Below are positions 16,629 through 28,400 of a stretch of DNA of 64,000 nucleotides, piece by piece. The stretch is from Brevibacillus formosus. Its GTDB lineage: Bacteria; Bacillota; Bacilli; Brevibacillales; Brevibacillaceae. The position numbers and the translations under genes are program-made. The stretch's first letter is position 1. The number at the start of each line of letters is the position of its first letter. The notes beneath the pieces were generated by a model. The model made no database searches. It was not told the DNA's origin and saw only the letters and a program-made list of their open reading frames with translations. The DNA lies in contig NZ_PXZL01000030.1 in the NCBI RefSeq assembly GCF_003013405.1, positions 124,001-188,000 of the forward strand, written 5' to 3'.

Positions 16629-17672
16629 TTACACAACAACGCCAACCCGTTCCAGCAGATCTCTTGTTTTTGTCGCCGCCTCAAATTCCAGCGTTTTTAT
16701 GCTGTTGATTTTTTGCAGAACGCGATGAACCATATCACTGCGATTACTGTCAAAAGCCTTCAAAATCATATTGGTCGTAATTTTCCATTGGTGGCCAATA
16801 CTGCGATACAGCTCGGCAAGATCGGCAAAGTTTTCGTACTTCTCACTGATCACCTGCAGCACGTTGGCATACATCGCCCGTGTTTGTGCCATGCTGATCA
16901 AGCTGTGGTTAAGGATATCGAGATGATCGTCTGTAATCTCCACCCCGCTAGCCTGAAAAGCCTCTACGTCTTTGAGAAAAGGATCAAGGGATTTCAGCCC
17001 TACCTCGACGTTGACATCGTCAGGTACATCCAACTCCCGCTTGATTTGACTTATGTCGTAACGACCCTCTAATACGCTAAGATTGCTCCTGACTGCTTCC
17101 AGCAACTGATCAGGCGTCGGATGCAGAGAATCTGAGAGTACCAATTCAAATGATCGATTATGAAGAGGATACCATTCGCCTGTGCCTGCATCCCGGTAGG
17201 AGGAGTTACTCGCCTGTAAAAATTGCTCGATGGGCAACAGACCTTTGTAGCGGTAGTAATCATCGACGATTAGAAGCTGGTTACCTTCTCTTCCTGCGAC
17301 AATGATGCTATGCATTTCTGGCAGGTCCTGATAATAAGGGTTGTAGGGGAGCTCTGCCATATTGCAGAGGACAATTGTCGGTACCTCCCGTTCCAAACGT
17401 TCTTGTATATTTGCCAAAAACAGGTCGTTTTCCGGCTCAGCCCGGCCTTCTACGCAGATATTGTGAATCCACGTAAGCTCACTGACTGTTCTCATGTATT
17501 GACCGTTTACATCACCATAAGGAGAATCCTGCGTTTTTAGATAGATGGCACCGCACTGCTTCCAGGCTGTTTCCAAAGCGGAAAAGTTCAGGTATTTCAG
17601 AACCGTGAAGATAGAAGCGCCAATGCAATCCAGGTTCGGATGCTTGCTCGGTTGGATCTCGGCGAGTGACAT
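16629..17672 (-). CDS. BtrH-like amide-forming acyltransferase (papain/C39-like fold)
   Basis: This 347-residue soluble protein resembles butirosin BtrH, which moves an acyl group from a carrier protein to an amine. The Cys in HPNLDCIGASIF (about residue 17) and the His in MHSIIVAG with Asp in LLIVDDYYRY (about 125-140) form a plausible Cys-His-Asp triad. An all-helical C-terminal domain (about 220-347) follows. The same two-part layout occurs at the end of the preceding PKS protein. The ATG at 17672 follows AGGAGAG. It probably works with the next gene's free carrier or helps attach the polyamine. Exact donor and acceptor are unknown. By order it would be edeF. Confidence 0.7.
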   Translation of the reverse strand: MSLAEIQPSKHPNLDCIGASIFTVLKYLNFSALETAWKQCGAIYLKTQDSPYGDVNGQYMRTVSELTWIHNICVEGRAEPENDLFLANIQERLEREVPTIVLCNMAELPYNPYYQDLPEMHSIIVAGREGNQLLIVDDYYRYKGLLPIEQFLQASNSSYRDAGTGEWYPLHNRSFELVLSDSLHPTPDQLLEAVRSNLSVLEGRYDISQIKRELDVPDDVNVEVGLKSLDPFLKDVEAFQASGVEITDDHLDILNHSLISMAQTRAMYANVLQVISEKYENFADLAELYRSIGHQWKITTNMILKAFDSNRSDMVHRVLQKINSIKTLEFEAATKTRDLLERVGVVV

Positions 17673-17715
17673 AAGCACTCTCCTTCCTGTCTATCGTAAT
17701 GGTAAGCACATGCGA

Positions 17716-20700
17716 CTATCGGATATCCGAATCACGTTCTCGCAAGGCGAATACTTGTTGTAGAAATTGACTAGTGAGAGACCTCAACTTATCGACAGCG
17801 GTTTCCAAATCGGAACGCTTCAACATTTTTTCTTTGTATAAGCTAAGGGCATAGCGATTCACCACGTTATTGGAAGTCTGCAAAATCTCCTCCGCCAGTT
17901 CGCGTACAGACTGATCCGCCTGAGGAATGTACCAGTCCAATAATGTTTCGATCCACAGTTCTTTCCCGCCTAATTGAACGTAGAGCTCGTTTAAATTCGC
18001 TTCATGAAAATAATTGTCTGGCTGCTCCGAAAGTGACAGCAATAGTGAAAGCTCACGGCCAACTTGCTGTTTACTCTCGACCGCTTTTAGCAAACGCAGC
18101 AACTCCTGCTCCGCGCTCTCACGTAAGCTTGCTTCGTCATCTGAAACGCGATCGAGCACCATGATCAACCGGGAATGAGGCTCTAGATTTGCATAAATCT
18201 CCTCTAGCGTTTGATACGTTGTGAAAAATTTATCGTACTGGATTCGTTGAGCTTGCCCGCGCGTCAAATGATTGTGATTAATGATCGTATAAACCTGCTT
18301 GTCATGATCGTAGCCAGTGATGACGGTGAGATGATCCGTATGTTCCTTCTGGTATTGCGGCGTGTAAAAGGTGTAGTACTCGTCAAACGCAACCATTACT
18401 GGCTTGCCTTGATCCAAGTGGTGAATGATCGACTCATGCAATTCATCCAGACGAGCGACAGGCACGAGCTTGACCCGATAGCCAAATTTGTAAAGCATCT
18501 CCTCATCCGACAAATATCCCATAACCTCAGCATGTTCCCGATACGAATAGGGGTACCCCTCAGCGTCAAGCTGATAGCCGCGTTTTAACCCGAGAAAAAG
18601 CTTAAAATACGGAATCAGATGGGCATCCTGCTCCTCCATTAATAAAGCGAGACCGCGATCATAACAATTCCATTGACGCCAGGATAAATGACTGACATCG
18701 GCATACGAGCTGCGTTTGATTTGCGTACCATGCAATGATTTTGTGCTTTGCTGCTGAACAGTTTGGATTGCAGTAGCAGCCGCCTCTGCTTTCGCAACCT
18801 GTTCAACTTCATGCCCAGCCGCATCAAGATAGGCAGCAAAATCGGAAATCGTCAAATGGGTAAGCAGGTCTTGTACTCCTACTTCTCGATTCATCCGCTT
18901 CGAGATTTCGGTGATCATTTTAATCGCGATGATCGAGTCCCCGCCCAGATCGTAAAAATTGTCATGGACATCTACTTCTTCAAGCCCTAGAACATATCCC
19001 CAAATGTGAGCCAGCTCTTGTTCTAAAACCGTGTAGGTATCATGTTTTCTCCCACGTACCACCACGTTTGGCAACTTCGCTTCTCCAGATTTTTGCGGTC
19101 TACCATTGTCTTTTTCTCTCGCGGCATGCTCACCAAGAGAAGGAAGAGAAGAGATGTCCAGCCAACAACGTTTACGCTCAAACGGATAAACAGGGAGGTG
19201 TACGCGGCGCGGCTTTTTAAACGTATACATGGTACTCCAACGTACATCTGCCCCGCTCACATACAATTCACCCAGCTCTTTCAGATCAGACAACTCTTTG
19301 CTTTGCGCCAACAAAAGCTTTTGCAAAAGCGCATTGGCAGCCTTATTCATCTCTTGTTGTTCAGCCTCAGTCAGTATCCCAGGCTCTCTATCAGCTGTTT
19401 CCTGTGAGGTAACCTTGTGCCAGCCAAAGAAAATATCAGGTTCAGAAAGTGTTGTCCAATCGCTCGCGCACAACTTGGAGATTTTTGCGGCAAAATCGTC
19501 CATGTCTCTGCAAATCAGCAGCAATCGGTAGCCGTAGTGACTGCGGCCCGTATTTGCGGTAAAACTGAGACTTTCCAATGTCGGGAGTTCTTCCACAGGC
19601 TTGCTGGTCCACTTCTGAAAGCGGAGCAGCAGATTGAGCAAGCTCGCCTTGCTTTTAGCGGATAGAGCGATAGCCTGAATCCCTTCGTCTTGCTTGGGAG
19701 GCTGAATGAGTGGAGCTTCCTCTACTACGAGGTGCACATTCGTTCCACTCATCCCAAACGAACTGATTCCAGCCCGCCGAACGCTTTGCTCTGGTTCCCA
19801 CTCTGTCAATGTGTCATGGATGTAAATAGGAGATTGTTCAAAAGGAATCATCCGATTTGCGCGCTGAAAGTGCAAATGCGGTGGTATCTGCTTTTGTTTA
19901 AGAGACAGGATCACCTTGAAAAGACCAGCCATCCCCGCTACGTGATCAGTGTGACCGATGTTCGTCTTTACGGAGCCAATCCCGCAAAATTGGCGCCGGT
20001 TTGTGAATGGGCGAAACGCTCTCTCCAGCCCGTCCATCTCCATCGGATCGCCCAGCTTGGTACCTATGCTGTGCACCTCGATATAGGAAAGGGTTTCGGG
20101 ATCAATCTGCGCGTCTTTCCATGCCTGCTGAATCACTTCGGCTTGTGCCAATGAATTTGGCGCTGTCAGACCGAAAGAATGGCCGTCTTGATTGGCGGCG
20201 CTCCCCTTGATTACGGCATAAATCGAATCCCCGTCTGCAAGAGCCTTTGTCAACGGTTTCAGCAAAACGGCGCCAACGCCTTCACCGACACCCGTACCGT
20301 CTGAATCATTGTCAAAAGGACGAGTACGCCCAGATTGTGATAAAATTCCCAAATCATTGCTTCCATCTTGTAAGGACAGCAAGATGAGCTTGACACCGCC
20401 GGCCAGCGCCATCTCACATTCTCCTCGACGAATCGCTTGGCATGCCAGATGAACAGCCATCAGCGACGAGGAGCACGAAGTATCCACAAGCATGCTCGGA
20501 CCTTTGAGATCCAACAGGTAGGAGATGCGAGAAGCGATCACCGATTTCATATTGCCAATAATTGAGGTGGACAGCGCATCTGGTTCTATCTCCCGAATCA
20601 TTCGTCTATACTCTTCACCAAAATCACTACTAAACCCCAGATAGACACCCGTACGGCTTCCCGCCAGCATTGTTCCACCATACCCGGCGTCTTCAATCGC

Positions 20701-21081
20701 CTCCCAGCATGTCAGCAAAAATAAGCGCTGATTTGGGTCCATCTGGCTGGCTTCCTTAGGAGAAAGTCCGAAGAATTGCGGATCGAATTTATCAATTTCA
20801 TTCAGGTAGGCAGCTTCTCGAAATTGAATTTGTTCCATTGTCAACCCTTTGGCGAGTAACAATGGAATCAAATCGTTCTGGCGTTCTTTAGGAAGCTCTC
20901 GTACGCAATCTTGACCAGCTTGCAACAGACGCCAAAAGTCTGCTGGGTTTTCTGCACTTCCGAATCTGCAAGCAGCACCAATCACCGCAATCTCGTGTTG
21001 ATTGGGTTTGCTAGCTGTTGAATGAGCATCCGTCTGCTGTTTATTCAGTTTGACTCGGTTAAGTCCTAATGGCTTGCTCAC
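17716..21081 (-). CDS. PKS: KS (altered HGTGT) - ACP - BtrH-like release domain
   Basis: This 1121-residue terminal protein has a ketosynthase (about 25-450) with Cys in VDTSCSSS (about 200) and His in NIGHTDH. Its second motif reads EVHSIGT instead of EAHGTGT, as in many non-extending KS. No acyltransferase is present. A carrier domain has Ser in LGGDSIIAI (about 714). The last 330 residues resemble BtrH: Cys in WNCYDRG (about 800), His in KEHTDHLTVITGYD, then an all-helical end. Inferred role: take the Gly-ended chain, pass it unextended to the ACP and transfer it to spermidine. There is no thioesterase in the cluster. It starts with GTG at 21081, 9 nt after AAGGAGG. By order it would be edeG. 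Confidence 0.82.
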   Translation of the reverse strand: MSKPLGLNRVKLNKQQTDAHSTASKPNQHEIAVIGAACRFGSAENPADFWRLLQAGQDCVRELPKERQNDLIPLLLAKGLTMEQIQFREAAYLNEIDKFDPQFFGLSPKEASQMDPNQRLFLLTCWEAIEDAGYGGTMLAGSRTGVYLGFSSDFGEEYRRMIREIEPDALSTSIIGNMKSVIASRISYLLDLKGPSMLVDTSCSSSLMAVHLACQAIRRGECEMALAGGVKLILLSLQDGSNDLGILSQSGRTRPFDNDSDGTGVGEGVGAVLLKPLTKALADGDSIYAVIKGSAANQDGHSFGLTAPNSLAQAEVIQQAWKDAQIDPETLSYIEVHSIGTKLGDPMEMDGLERAFRPFTNRRQFCGIGSVKTNIGHTDHVAGMAGLFKVILSLKQKQIPPHLHFQRANRMIPFEQSPIYIHDTLTEWEPEQSVRRAGISSFGMSGTNVHLVVEEAPLIQPPKQDEGIQAIALSAKSKASLLNLLLRFQKWTSKPVEELPTLESLSFTANTGRSHYGYRLLLICRDMDDFAAKISKLCASDWTTLSEPDIFFGWHKVTSQETADREPGILTEAEQQEMNKAANALLQKLLLAQSKELSDLKELGELYVSGADVRWSTMYTFKKPRRVHLPVYPFERKRCWLDISSLPSLGEHAAREKDNGRPQKSGEAKLPNVVVRGRKHDTYTVLEQELAHIWGYVLGLEEVDVHDNFYDLGGDSIIAIKMITEISKRMNREVGVQDLLTHLTISDFAAYLDAAGHEVEQVAKAEAAATAIQTVQQQSTKSLHGTQIKRSSYADVSHLSWRQWNCYDRGLALLMEEQDAHLIPYFKLFLGLKRGYQLDAEGYPYSYREHAEVMGYLSDEEMLYKFGYRVKLVPVARLDELHESIIHHLDQGKPVMVAFDEYYTFYTPQYQKEHTDHLTVITGYDHDKQVYTIINHNHLTRGQAQRIQYDKFFTTYQTLEEIYANLEPHSRLIMVLDRVSDDEASLRESAEQELLRLLKAVESKQQVGRELSLLLSLSEQPDNYFHEANLNELYVQLGGKELWIETLLDWYIPQADQSVRELAEEILQTSNNVVNRYALSLYKEKMLKRSDLETAVDKLRSLTSQFLQQVFALRERDSDIR

Positions 21082-21122
21082 TGCATTCTTCCTCCTTGGA
21101 TCCTCTGCTCACCTGATTCTGC

Positions 21123-22391
21123 TTAGCTTGCTTGCCATTCGTTGCTGATCTCAGGAAATCGCTGTTGCAGATCTGGTTTGCTGGTCAGCTGTTCAAAGCG
21201 CATGGCTTGTTCCGCGTCTGGAGCTTTTTTTGTTTGCAAGATCAAACGAAGCAGAGAAACAGCTTCGCGCACATCCCCATAGCCCCCCTCTTTTTCTCCT
21301 TGTTCCAGCTGTTGCCTCAGTTGTTGTAGTGCTTGATAGGGAGCAATCACCCCTTGCTGGTACGCTTCTTCATCGAGACTGCGGTTTTTCGTGCAAACGG
21401 CAATCGCAATGCAAGAATCGACCAGTTGGGCAATGGCTGCTTGATTACGGGCTTTGGCATCCTGAAGCTCTTGCTGATAACGATTGATCTCCCCCTGCTT
21501 GTCAAAGGCAAAGGCGCGAAGGGGATATCCTTTGGCCAAATTTGTCAGCACATTTTTGGGACCGAGCTCAATTACGGTATTCGCTCCCTGCTTTACCAAG
21601 TAATCCATCGTGGATTGCCAGCGAACAGGGCTGGTAGTCTGGTCTGTGAGCAAATCAACAATTTGATCAGCATGGACATATGGTTGTGCTGTCACATTGG
21701 AAATCACAGGCCATTTGGGATCGCAGTACGTGTATCGCTTCAGTTCCTCATTTAATTGTTCGGCTGCTTGCACCATGAGTGGCGAATGGAAAGGCGCACT
21801 CACCTTGAGGCTGACAACGGAAGTCGAGCCATGCTGCTTGCACGCTTCTTCAACTTGCCGAACCGCATGTGCATGTCCGGAGATAACGATCTGATCAGCG
21901 GAGTTATGGTTGGCGACCACGACGATCGCACCATCACGAGAATGTTCCCGACAAATCTCTTCAACAAGTTGAGCATTCAACCCGAAGATTGCAGACATGG
22001 CTCCGACACCCTGCGGCGTAGCTGCCTGCATGAACTGACCTCGCCGATAGACTAGGCGGACGGCATCTGCAAACTGGATGGCACCGGCGCAAGTCAGGGC
22101 CGTAAACTCGCCCAAACTGTGACCAGCCACCCATTGTGGTTCGATGTCCAATTCGTTTGAATAAACGCGGAAGGCAGCGACACTTGCCGTCAGGATTGCT
22201 GGCTGTGCGTGCTCTGTTTTGGTCAGTTCTTGTACATCCCCTGCAAAACAAAGTGTTTGCAGGTTAAATCCAAGCGCATCACTTGCTTCTTCAAAGGTGC
22301 GAGCCGCAATGGGATGGGCCTCACATAATGCTTGGCCCATTCCAACATATTGCGAACCTTGTCCCGGGAATAAGAGTGCGATTTTGTCCAT
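21123..22391 (-). CDS. Trans-acting malonyl-CoA acyltransferase
   Basis: This 422-residue FabD-type acyltransferase loads malonate onto the ACP of the AT-less PKS proteins on either side. LLFPGQGSQYVGMG lies at the N-terminus, the active-site Ser is in GHSLGEF (about residue 94) and the second catalytic motif is APFHSPLM (about 200). The catalytic part ends near residue 290. The remaining 130 residues form a helical tail with no oxidoreductase domain, longer than housekeeping FabD. It starts with ATG at 22391 after AAGAAGG and follows the PKS-NRPS gene by 16 bp. By order it would be edeH. Confidence 0.92.
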   Translation of the reverse strand: MDKIALLFPGQGSQYVGMGQALCEAHPIAARTFEEASDALGFNLQTLCFAGDVQELTKTEHAQPAILTASVAAFRVYSNELDIEPQWVAGHSLGEFTALTCAGAIQFADAVRLVYRRGQFMQAATPQGVGAMSAIFGLNAQLVEEICREHSRDGAIVVVANHNSADQIVISGHAHAVRQVEEACKQHGSTSVVSLKVSAPFHSPLMVQAAEQLNEELKRYTYCDPKWPVISNVTAQPYVHADQIVDLLTDQTTSPVRWQSTMDYLVKQGANTVIELGPKNVLTNLAKGYPLRAFAFDKQGEINRYQQELQDAKARNQAAIAQLVDSCIAIAVCTKNRSLDEEAYQQGVIAPYQALQQLRQQLEQGEKEGGYGDVREAVSLLRLILQTKKAPDAEQAMRFEQLTSKPDLQQRFPEISNEWQAS

Positions 22392-22407
22392 TTTTGATCA
22401 CCCTTCT

Positions 22408-25400
22408 TTACGTCATATATTCATTCACTAGCATCCTGAGCAATTGCTGGTAATCCTGCGTCATCTCCGTGACTTTTTCTACGCGGAGGCAATCAGGGTC
22501 GAATACACACACGATATCAATCACGTCTTTTCCTTCCTTGATCCAGAAGGTAAGCTCATGTTCGTGGTGTGTGAATGATGCATCGGTAAACTCATTGACA
22601 CTGCCGAAGAATGGAATGATGGTTCCGTCGTTGCGATCCATCCGCAATTTTTTCAGCCACAACGAGGCTTCCCCCGTCATGTTCTCGAGGAACTGTCGTT
22701 TCTGCTGCACCTGCTTGAATAGATCAAAGAAGGTGTTGACCGCTGACATGCTCACCCTGAATGGATAGGCATTCATCTGCAGCTCCTTGCCGACAGCCAC
22801 TTCCATATAAAGATCCTGCTGCCCTGTCAGTTCCGCCATGAGGTATAGATACATCGAAAACAAAACGTCTCTCACCTCAACAGCCTCCATTTGACTTACC
22901 TGCTGGACATTTTCAAACAGATCATCAGTAAGCGAGAATTGCACCCAGTTTATACCTGCATTCGCTTCTTCACTAGCCCAATACTGAGGCGGCAACTCTA
23001 TCAGCGAGACACCATCCAACTCCTTCAACCAATAAGTGGTTGTATCGGTTTCCTCTTGTTCATCTGCCAAGTCTAAAGCGGTATTCTTCAAAAAGTTGGT
23101 TAGACCAAACAGCGTAGGATGGGCGAACAAATCGGCAATCCGAACCCGTCCAGGGTAAAGCTCTTCAAGCTTGGCATGAACTTGCACCAGTAAAAGCGAA
23201 TTACCGCCTATTTGGAAGAAGTTATCCTGCATACCGACCGTTTCACGTTTAAGCACTTCCCGCCATATGCCTGCCACCTGTTCTTCCAATCTGGTAGCCG
23301 GGGCTTGATATTCGGTGTGCTTGTCTTGGAGAGCATCAGGCTCTGGCAATGATTTGCGATCCAGTTTTCCGTTTGGTGTCAGCGGCCACATACTCATATG
23401 CGTATAGAAATGTGGAATCATGTAATCGGGTAAACTTTTGCTCAGCATCGCTCGCAATTCATCACTGTCGAACGTTTGCGGTCCCATATAGTAGGCAGCC
23501 AGGTAAGGATTGCTGGCGGTATCTCGCACACTGACCACCGCTTCCGTAATATCCGGATGCTGACAAAGGGCACTTTCAATCTCACCCAATTCAATTCGAT
23601 AACCGCGTACTTTACACTGAAAGTCAGATCGTCCCACGTATTCAATACGCCCGTCCGGCAGCCATCTCGCGAGATCACCTGTTTTGTACATACGTTGACC
23701 AGGTTGAAACGGATTAGGAATATAGCGCTCAGCCGTCAGTGTTGGCTGACCGAAGTAGCCTCTCGTGACCCCATCTCCTGCAATGTAAAGATCGCCAGTG
23801 ATCTTCATCGGCTGTACTTGCAGATGCTCATCAAGGATGTAGACTTGTGTATTGGGCAACGGCGCACCAATCGATACTTCCTCTGCGTCAGTCAAGTCCT
23901 GCACCGTAGACCAAATCGTTGTTTCAGTCGGACCGTACAGATTGTAAAGTCTCGCCTTGGTCTGTGTGCGAAGCCGGTGGAACAAAGACGCTGAAAGGGC
24001 TTCTCCTCCAATCAGGATCGCTTTCAGGCAGTCAAGTGCATGCAAGTTGCTCTTCTCTTCCAGCATGAGCTGTAGACGGGATGGAGTCAGTTGAAGAAAC
24101 GTGATTTCTTCCTGCAAAATCAACTCCTTGAGCACCTGCGGGTCTGCTTGCTGCTGTTCGGTTGCAATGACCACGGTCATCCCTTTCGTCAACGGTACAA
24201 TCGTTTCAAGCAGAAAAATATCAAACGAAATCGTCGTCACAGCAAGCATTTTGTCTGCGCTGGCAAAATCGATGTGTTCCCCGATTCCTGAGCAGAAGTT
24301 CATCAAATTGCCGTGCTCAACCATAACGCCTTTAGGCTTGCCTGTAGAACCCGATGTGTAAATGACATAGGCGAGATCGCCAGGTGCAGCCTGTGGCGGA
24401 AGATTTGAGTCATCTTCCGTCTCCACCCGAGAATCGTTTACGTCCAGTCGGACAACACTTCCCCACTGCTTCTCTGCCAGAGAATCGTGGGTTAAGACGA
24501 GGCGAGTCATGCTGTTTTCCAAAACATAGGAGATGCGTTCTTCTGGATAGTGCGGATCAATCGGAACAAAGGCAGCCCCCGCTTTCAAGATCGCCAAGAG
24601 TCCAACCATCATTTCCACAGAGCGATTCATTAAAAGACCGACGCAAGTATCAGCAGTGACACCGTGTTGCTTGATCAAACGGGCTACTTGGTTTGCTCGC
24701 TTATTTAAATTTGCATAAGTGACTTTCTCATCTCCGCACGATACAGCTACCGCGTTCGGGTGAGCTTCCGCTACTTCCTCAAAGAGCTGGACGATTGTTT
24801 TTTCACGAGAGTATTTCACACTCGTGTCATTCCACTGCTCAACCAGCAGCAAGCGTTCATCTGCTGCTAGCATGGACACCTTGCCGATTAACTGTTCAGG
24901 ATCTTCCACCATCTGCTCCAGAATCTTTTGGAAGTGTGTGGACATCGACGCGATCGTCTCTTTGCTGAACAGCTTGCTGCTGTATTCGATATCGACAATC
25001 AGGCGCTGTTCTCGTTCAATGATGTCAAAGGTCAGATCAAACTGGGCAGAGCGCTGTTCAAAAGGATAAGGAGAGAGCGTCAACCCATTCGCACTCATGC
25101 TTCCCTTTGCGTCGCCGGTATTTTGCAAAATGAACATCACATCAAACAGCGGGTTTCGCGCCGTATCTTTCGGCAGCGTCAGACGATCCACCAGCATTTC
25201 GAACGGATAGTCCGCATGAGAGAGCGCAGCCAATGCCCGTTCCTTTACTTCCTGAAGGAAATCCGCCACGGTTCGATCGCTTCGCGGGAAGTTTCTCATC
25301 GCCAGTGTGTTCAGAAAGACACCTACGATGTTTTCCAGGTCTGCATGGTGACGGCCAGCCACTGGCGATCCAATGATAATGTCTTCTTCGCCAGCGTATT

Positions 25401-28400
25401 TCGACAACATAATGGTGAGCGCTCCGAGTAACGTCATGTACAGGGTCGACCCATTGTTTTTTGCCAATGCCAGTATCTTCTCTGTCATCTCTTGAGGAAT
25501 CTCAAAGGTCAGAACATCTCCCTCGAAGCTCTGAACCGACGGTCGAGGGTAGTCTGTAGGCAGATTAAGCACAGGAAGTTCTCCACCCAGCTCTCCCTGC
25601 CAGAATTTCTCCTGAGCAGCAAATACCCCATTGCCAAGTTGTTCTGTTTGCCATACGCTGTAGTCTTTATATTGAATCCGCAGCTCGGGCAACTCGAGTC
25701 CCTGATACAATTGGAAAAACTCGCGGATCAAAATGTTAATGGATACACCATCGGAAACAATGTGATGCATGTCGAACAGCAACAAATGTTTGTTCACATC
25801 AATGCGAATGAGCATACCGCGAACAAGCGGCGCTTTTGACAAGTCAAATGGTTGGATGAATTGTTCGACCGTTCTCCTGGCCTCGTTCTCGTCGACTTCA
25901 CTATACGCCAACGTAAAATCTACGCTCGGGTGAACGGTTTGCATTAAAGCTCCATCCACGATGGAAAATGAAGTGCGCAACGACTCATGACGCTGAACCA
26001 ATGAGACAAATGCACGTTCGAAAGCCTCTCTGTCCAGCTCTCCTTCAAGCATCATGACTGTAGGGATGTTGTAGGCAACTGCCCCTTCCTGCATTTGTTC
26101 CAGCACATAAATTCTTTGCTGAGACGAGGTGGCAGGGTAAGCATCCCGACGCTCTGCTACAGGAATCGTTGACACAGCTGTTTCTTCGTTCGGAGCCATC
26201 AACAACGCCAATTGACGAATCGTCGGTGTCTGAAACAGGTCGGTGATCGTCATCTCCTTTTGCAACTGCTTGGTGACACGGGAAACGATGCCGATTGCCA
26301 AAAGAGAATCCCCACCCAGTCTGAAAAAGTCGTCGTCGATGCTCAGTTCGGTGTAACCCAGAACATCAGACCAAATCTGACCTAAAGCAAGCTCCAGAGA
26401 AGTATAGTGATCGCCTTCCTCCCTGCCAGACAAAACAACACGGTTTTGCATGGTCACTGCGGGTGGTGCTTCGCGTTCTTCATAAGACATTCCGCTTGAA
26501 AATATCGAATCTCCTAGCTTTACTTTCAGAGACGGTGCCCATTCCTTCAGCACTTTCAAATCAAATTGCCCAATGATCAGGTGCTCAGTTTGGCAAGACA
26601 ACGATGCATCAAATGCTTGAATGGCTCCATCCATCGGCATGTATCCGATAAAACCAGGACCTGTTATCCCTTCAAACGCATACCAGTTCAAAGCTATCGT
26701 TGGTTTTCCCGTTCGACTGCGAGCTGCACTATAGCCATCCAGGAAGCAGTTGGATGAGACATAGTCGCTTCCAGTCGCTCCACCCCAAATCGAAGCAAGT
26801 GATGAGAAGATCACAAAGAAATCCAAATGCTCCGGTTCAGCTATCTGATCGAGTATGACTGTGCCCGCCATCTTCGCTTTCAAACCATTTTGAAAATCGG
26901 AAAACTTCTTCGTCTGAATCGTCTCGAAGGTGATATGCGCCGCGGATTGGATAATGCCGTTAATCGGTCCGTAACGGGCTCGAACCTGCTCGGAAATATC
27001 CTCCATCTGCTGACGGTTGGACACGTCGGCTGCATAGCAGACTACCTGCGCTCCCATTTCCTCTAGCTCAAGCAGCGCTTTCAGCTTTCGTGCCTCAGCA
27101 GCACTGCAGTCTGGATGCTGTAATCGCTCTTGCCACTCGTGGTTAGGTGGAAGTGGCGAACGATTAATCAACACCAGCGTCACATTTTTTTGAGCGGCCA
27201 GATGCTTACTAAATGCCAGTCCCAGTTTTCCTGTACCTCCAGCGATCAAGTAAACGCCATTTTCGCGTATCTCTACGGGCCGCTTCGGAATTTTATCGAT
27301 ATCGCAGCGATTCATCTCTGGTACGATGCGATTTCCTCTATAGGCAACTAATGTGTCATCCCGATTGCAGCGAATTTCCGCTAGAAGCTGACCAGCCAAC
27401 TGCGAGACGGACAGCCCCTCTGTTGCTAGATCCAGGCTAAAGCATTGCAGTTTTGGATTTTCCTGCGAGATAACCTTTGCTAGACCGAACAAGGGTGCTT
27501 TTTCAGGATAGACAGGTCCGTTGTCATCTACTGCTTGCGCGTAGTTCGAGACGATCCGTAAATCTAGCACCTGCTTCAGATCCAGCTCAAGCAACACTTG
27601 TGTCAAATGAAACAGACTGTAAACTCCCAGGTGTTGCGCTGCTTCAAGAGCTTCAAGCTGTCCGAGATCATTCGGCTGCTGGGCACCCGAGGTCAAGCTC
27701 CATAAATGGATAATTCCAGTCAGCTTTTCCTTTTTGTCTCCAAGTCTCTCGAACACACGCCGCAGATCTTCTGGCTGGCTGGGATCTAGGATAAACTCGT
27801 GGGAAGAAACGGAGGCAAAAGCCTCACCACTGCGAAGTCTGAACACTTCATGTCCTTCCGCTGCCATCGCGTCAGCCAGTGTTTCTCCTACACCGCCTTC
27901 ATCTTGAAGCACCAGCCAGATCCCTAGACGCTGGGTCTGAGAATTGGTTGTCAGCTCTTTCGTTTGCCAATGGATCTGGTAGAGCCACTCCCGATACTCT
28001 TGTGGCGTATACGCTGAATGTCCGATCAATAAAGCTGAATCAGACAGATCACCCACCGCTGCTGACGACGGATAAATGGCAACAGATTGATAGTTCGTAT
28101 CTCGTAGCGCCTTTTCCCAACGTAAGGCATCCATTAGTCTGGCTTGCGGTCTCAGATCGGTGTCTGCGTGCTGCCACCAGTCTGCGGATAACCCCCCGAT
28201 GACATTTGCCGTTGAACGATTTTTCACGAGCTCGAACGCAAACAGCACACCTTGCTCTGCAAGCAACTGATGCAAAATCGATAAGGATGCCCGCACATCC
28301 CTAGCCCTGTGTATAGCGTTATTAGCGATGATCACATCGTATGCATGCAGATCGAAGCCTTGTTCGGCTGGGGCCTGCTCCATGTTGAACAAGCGGAACT

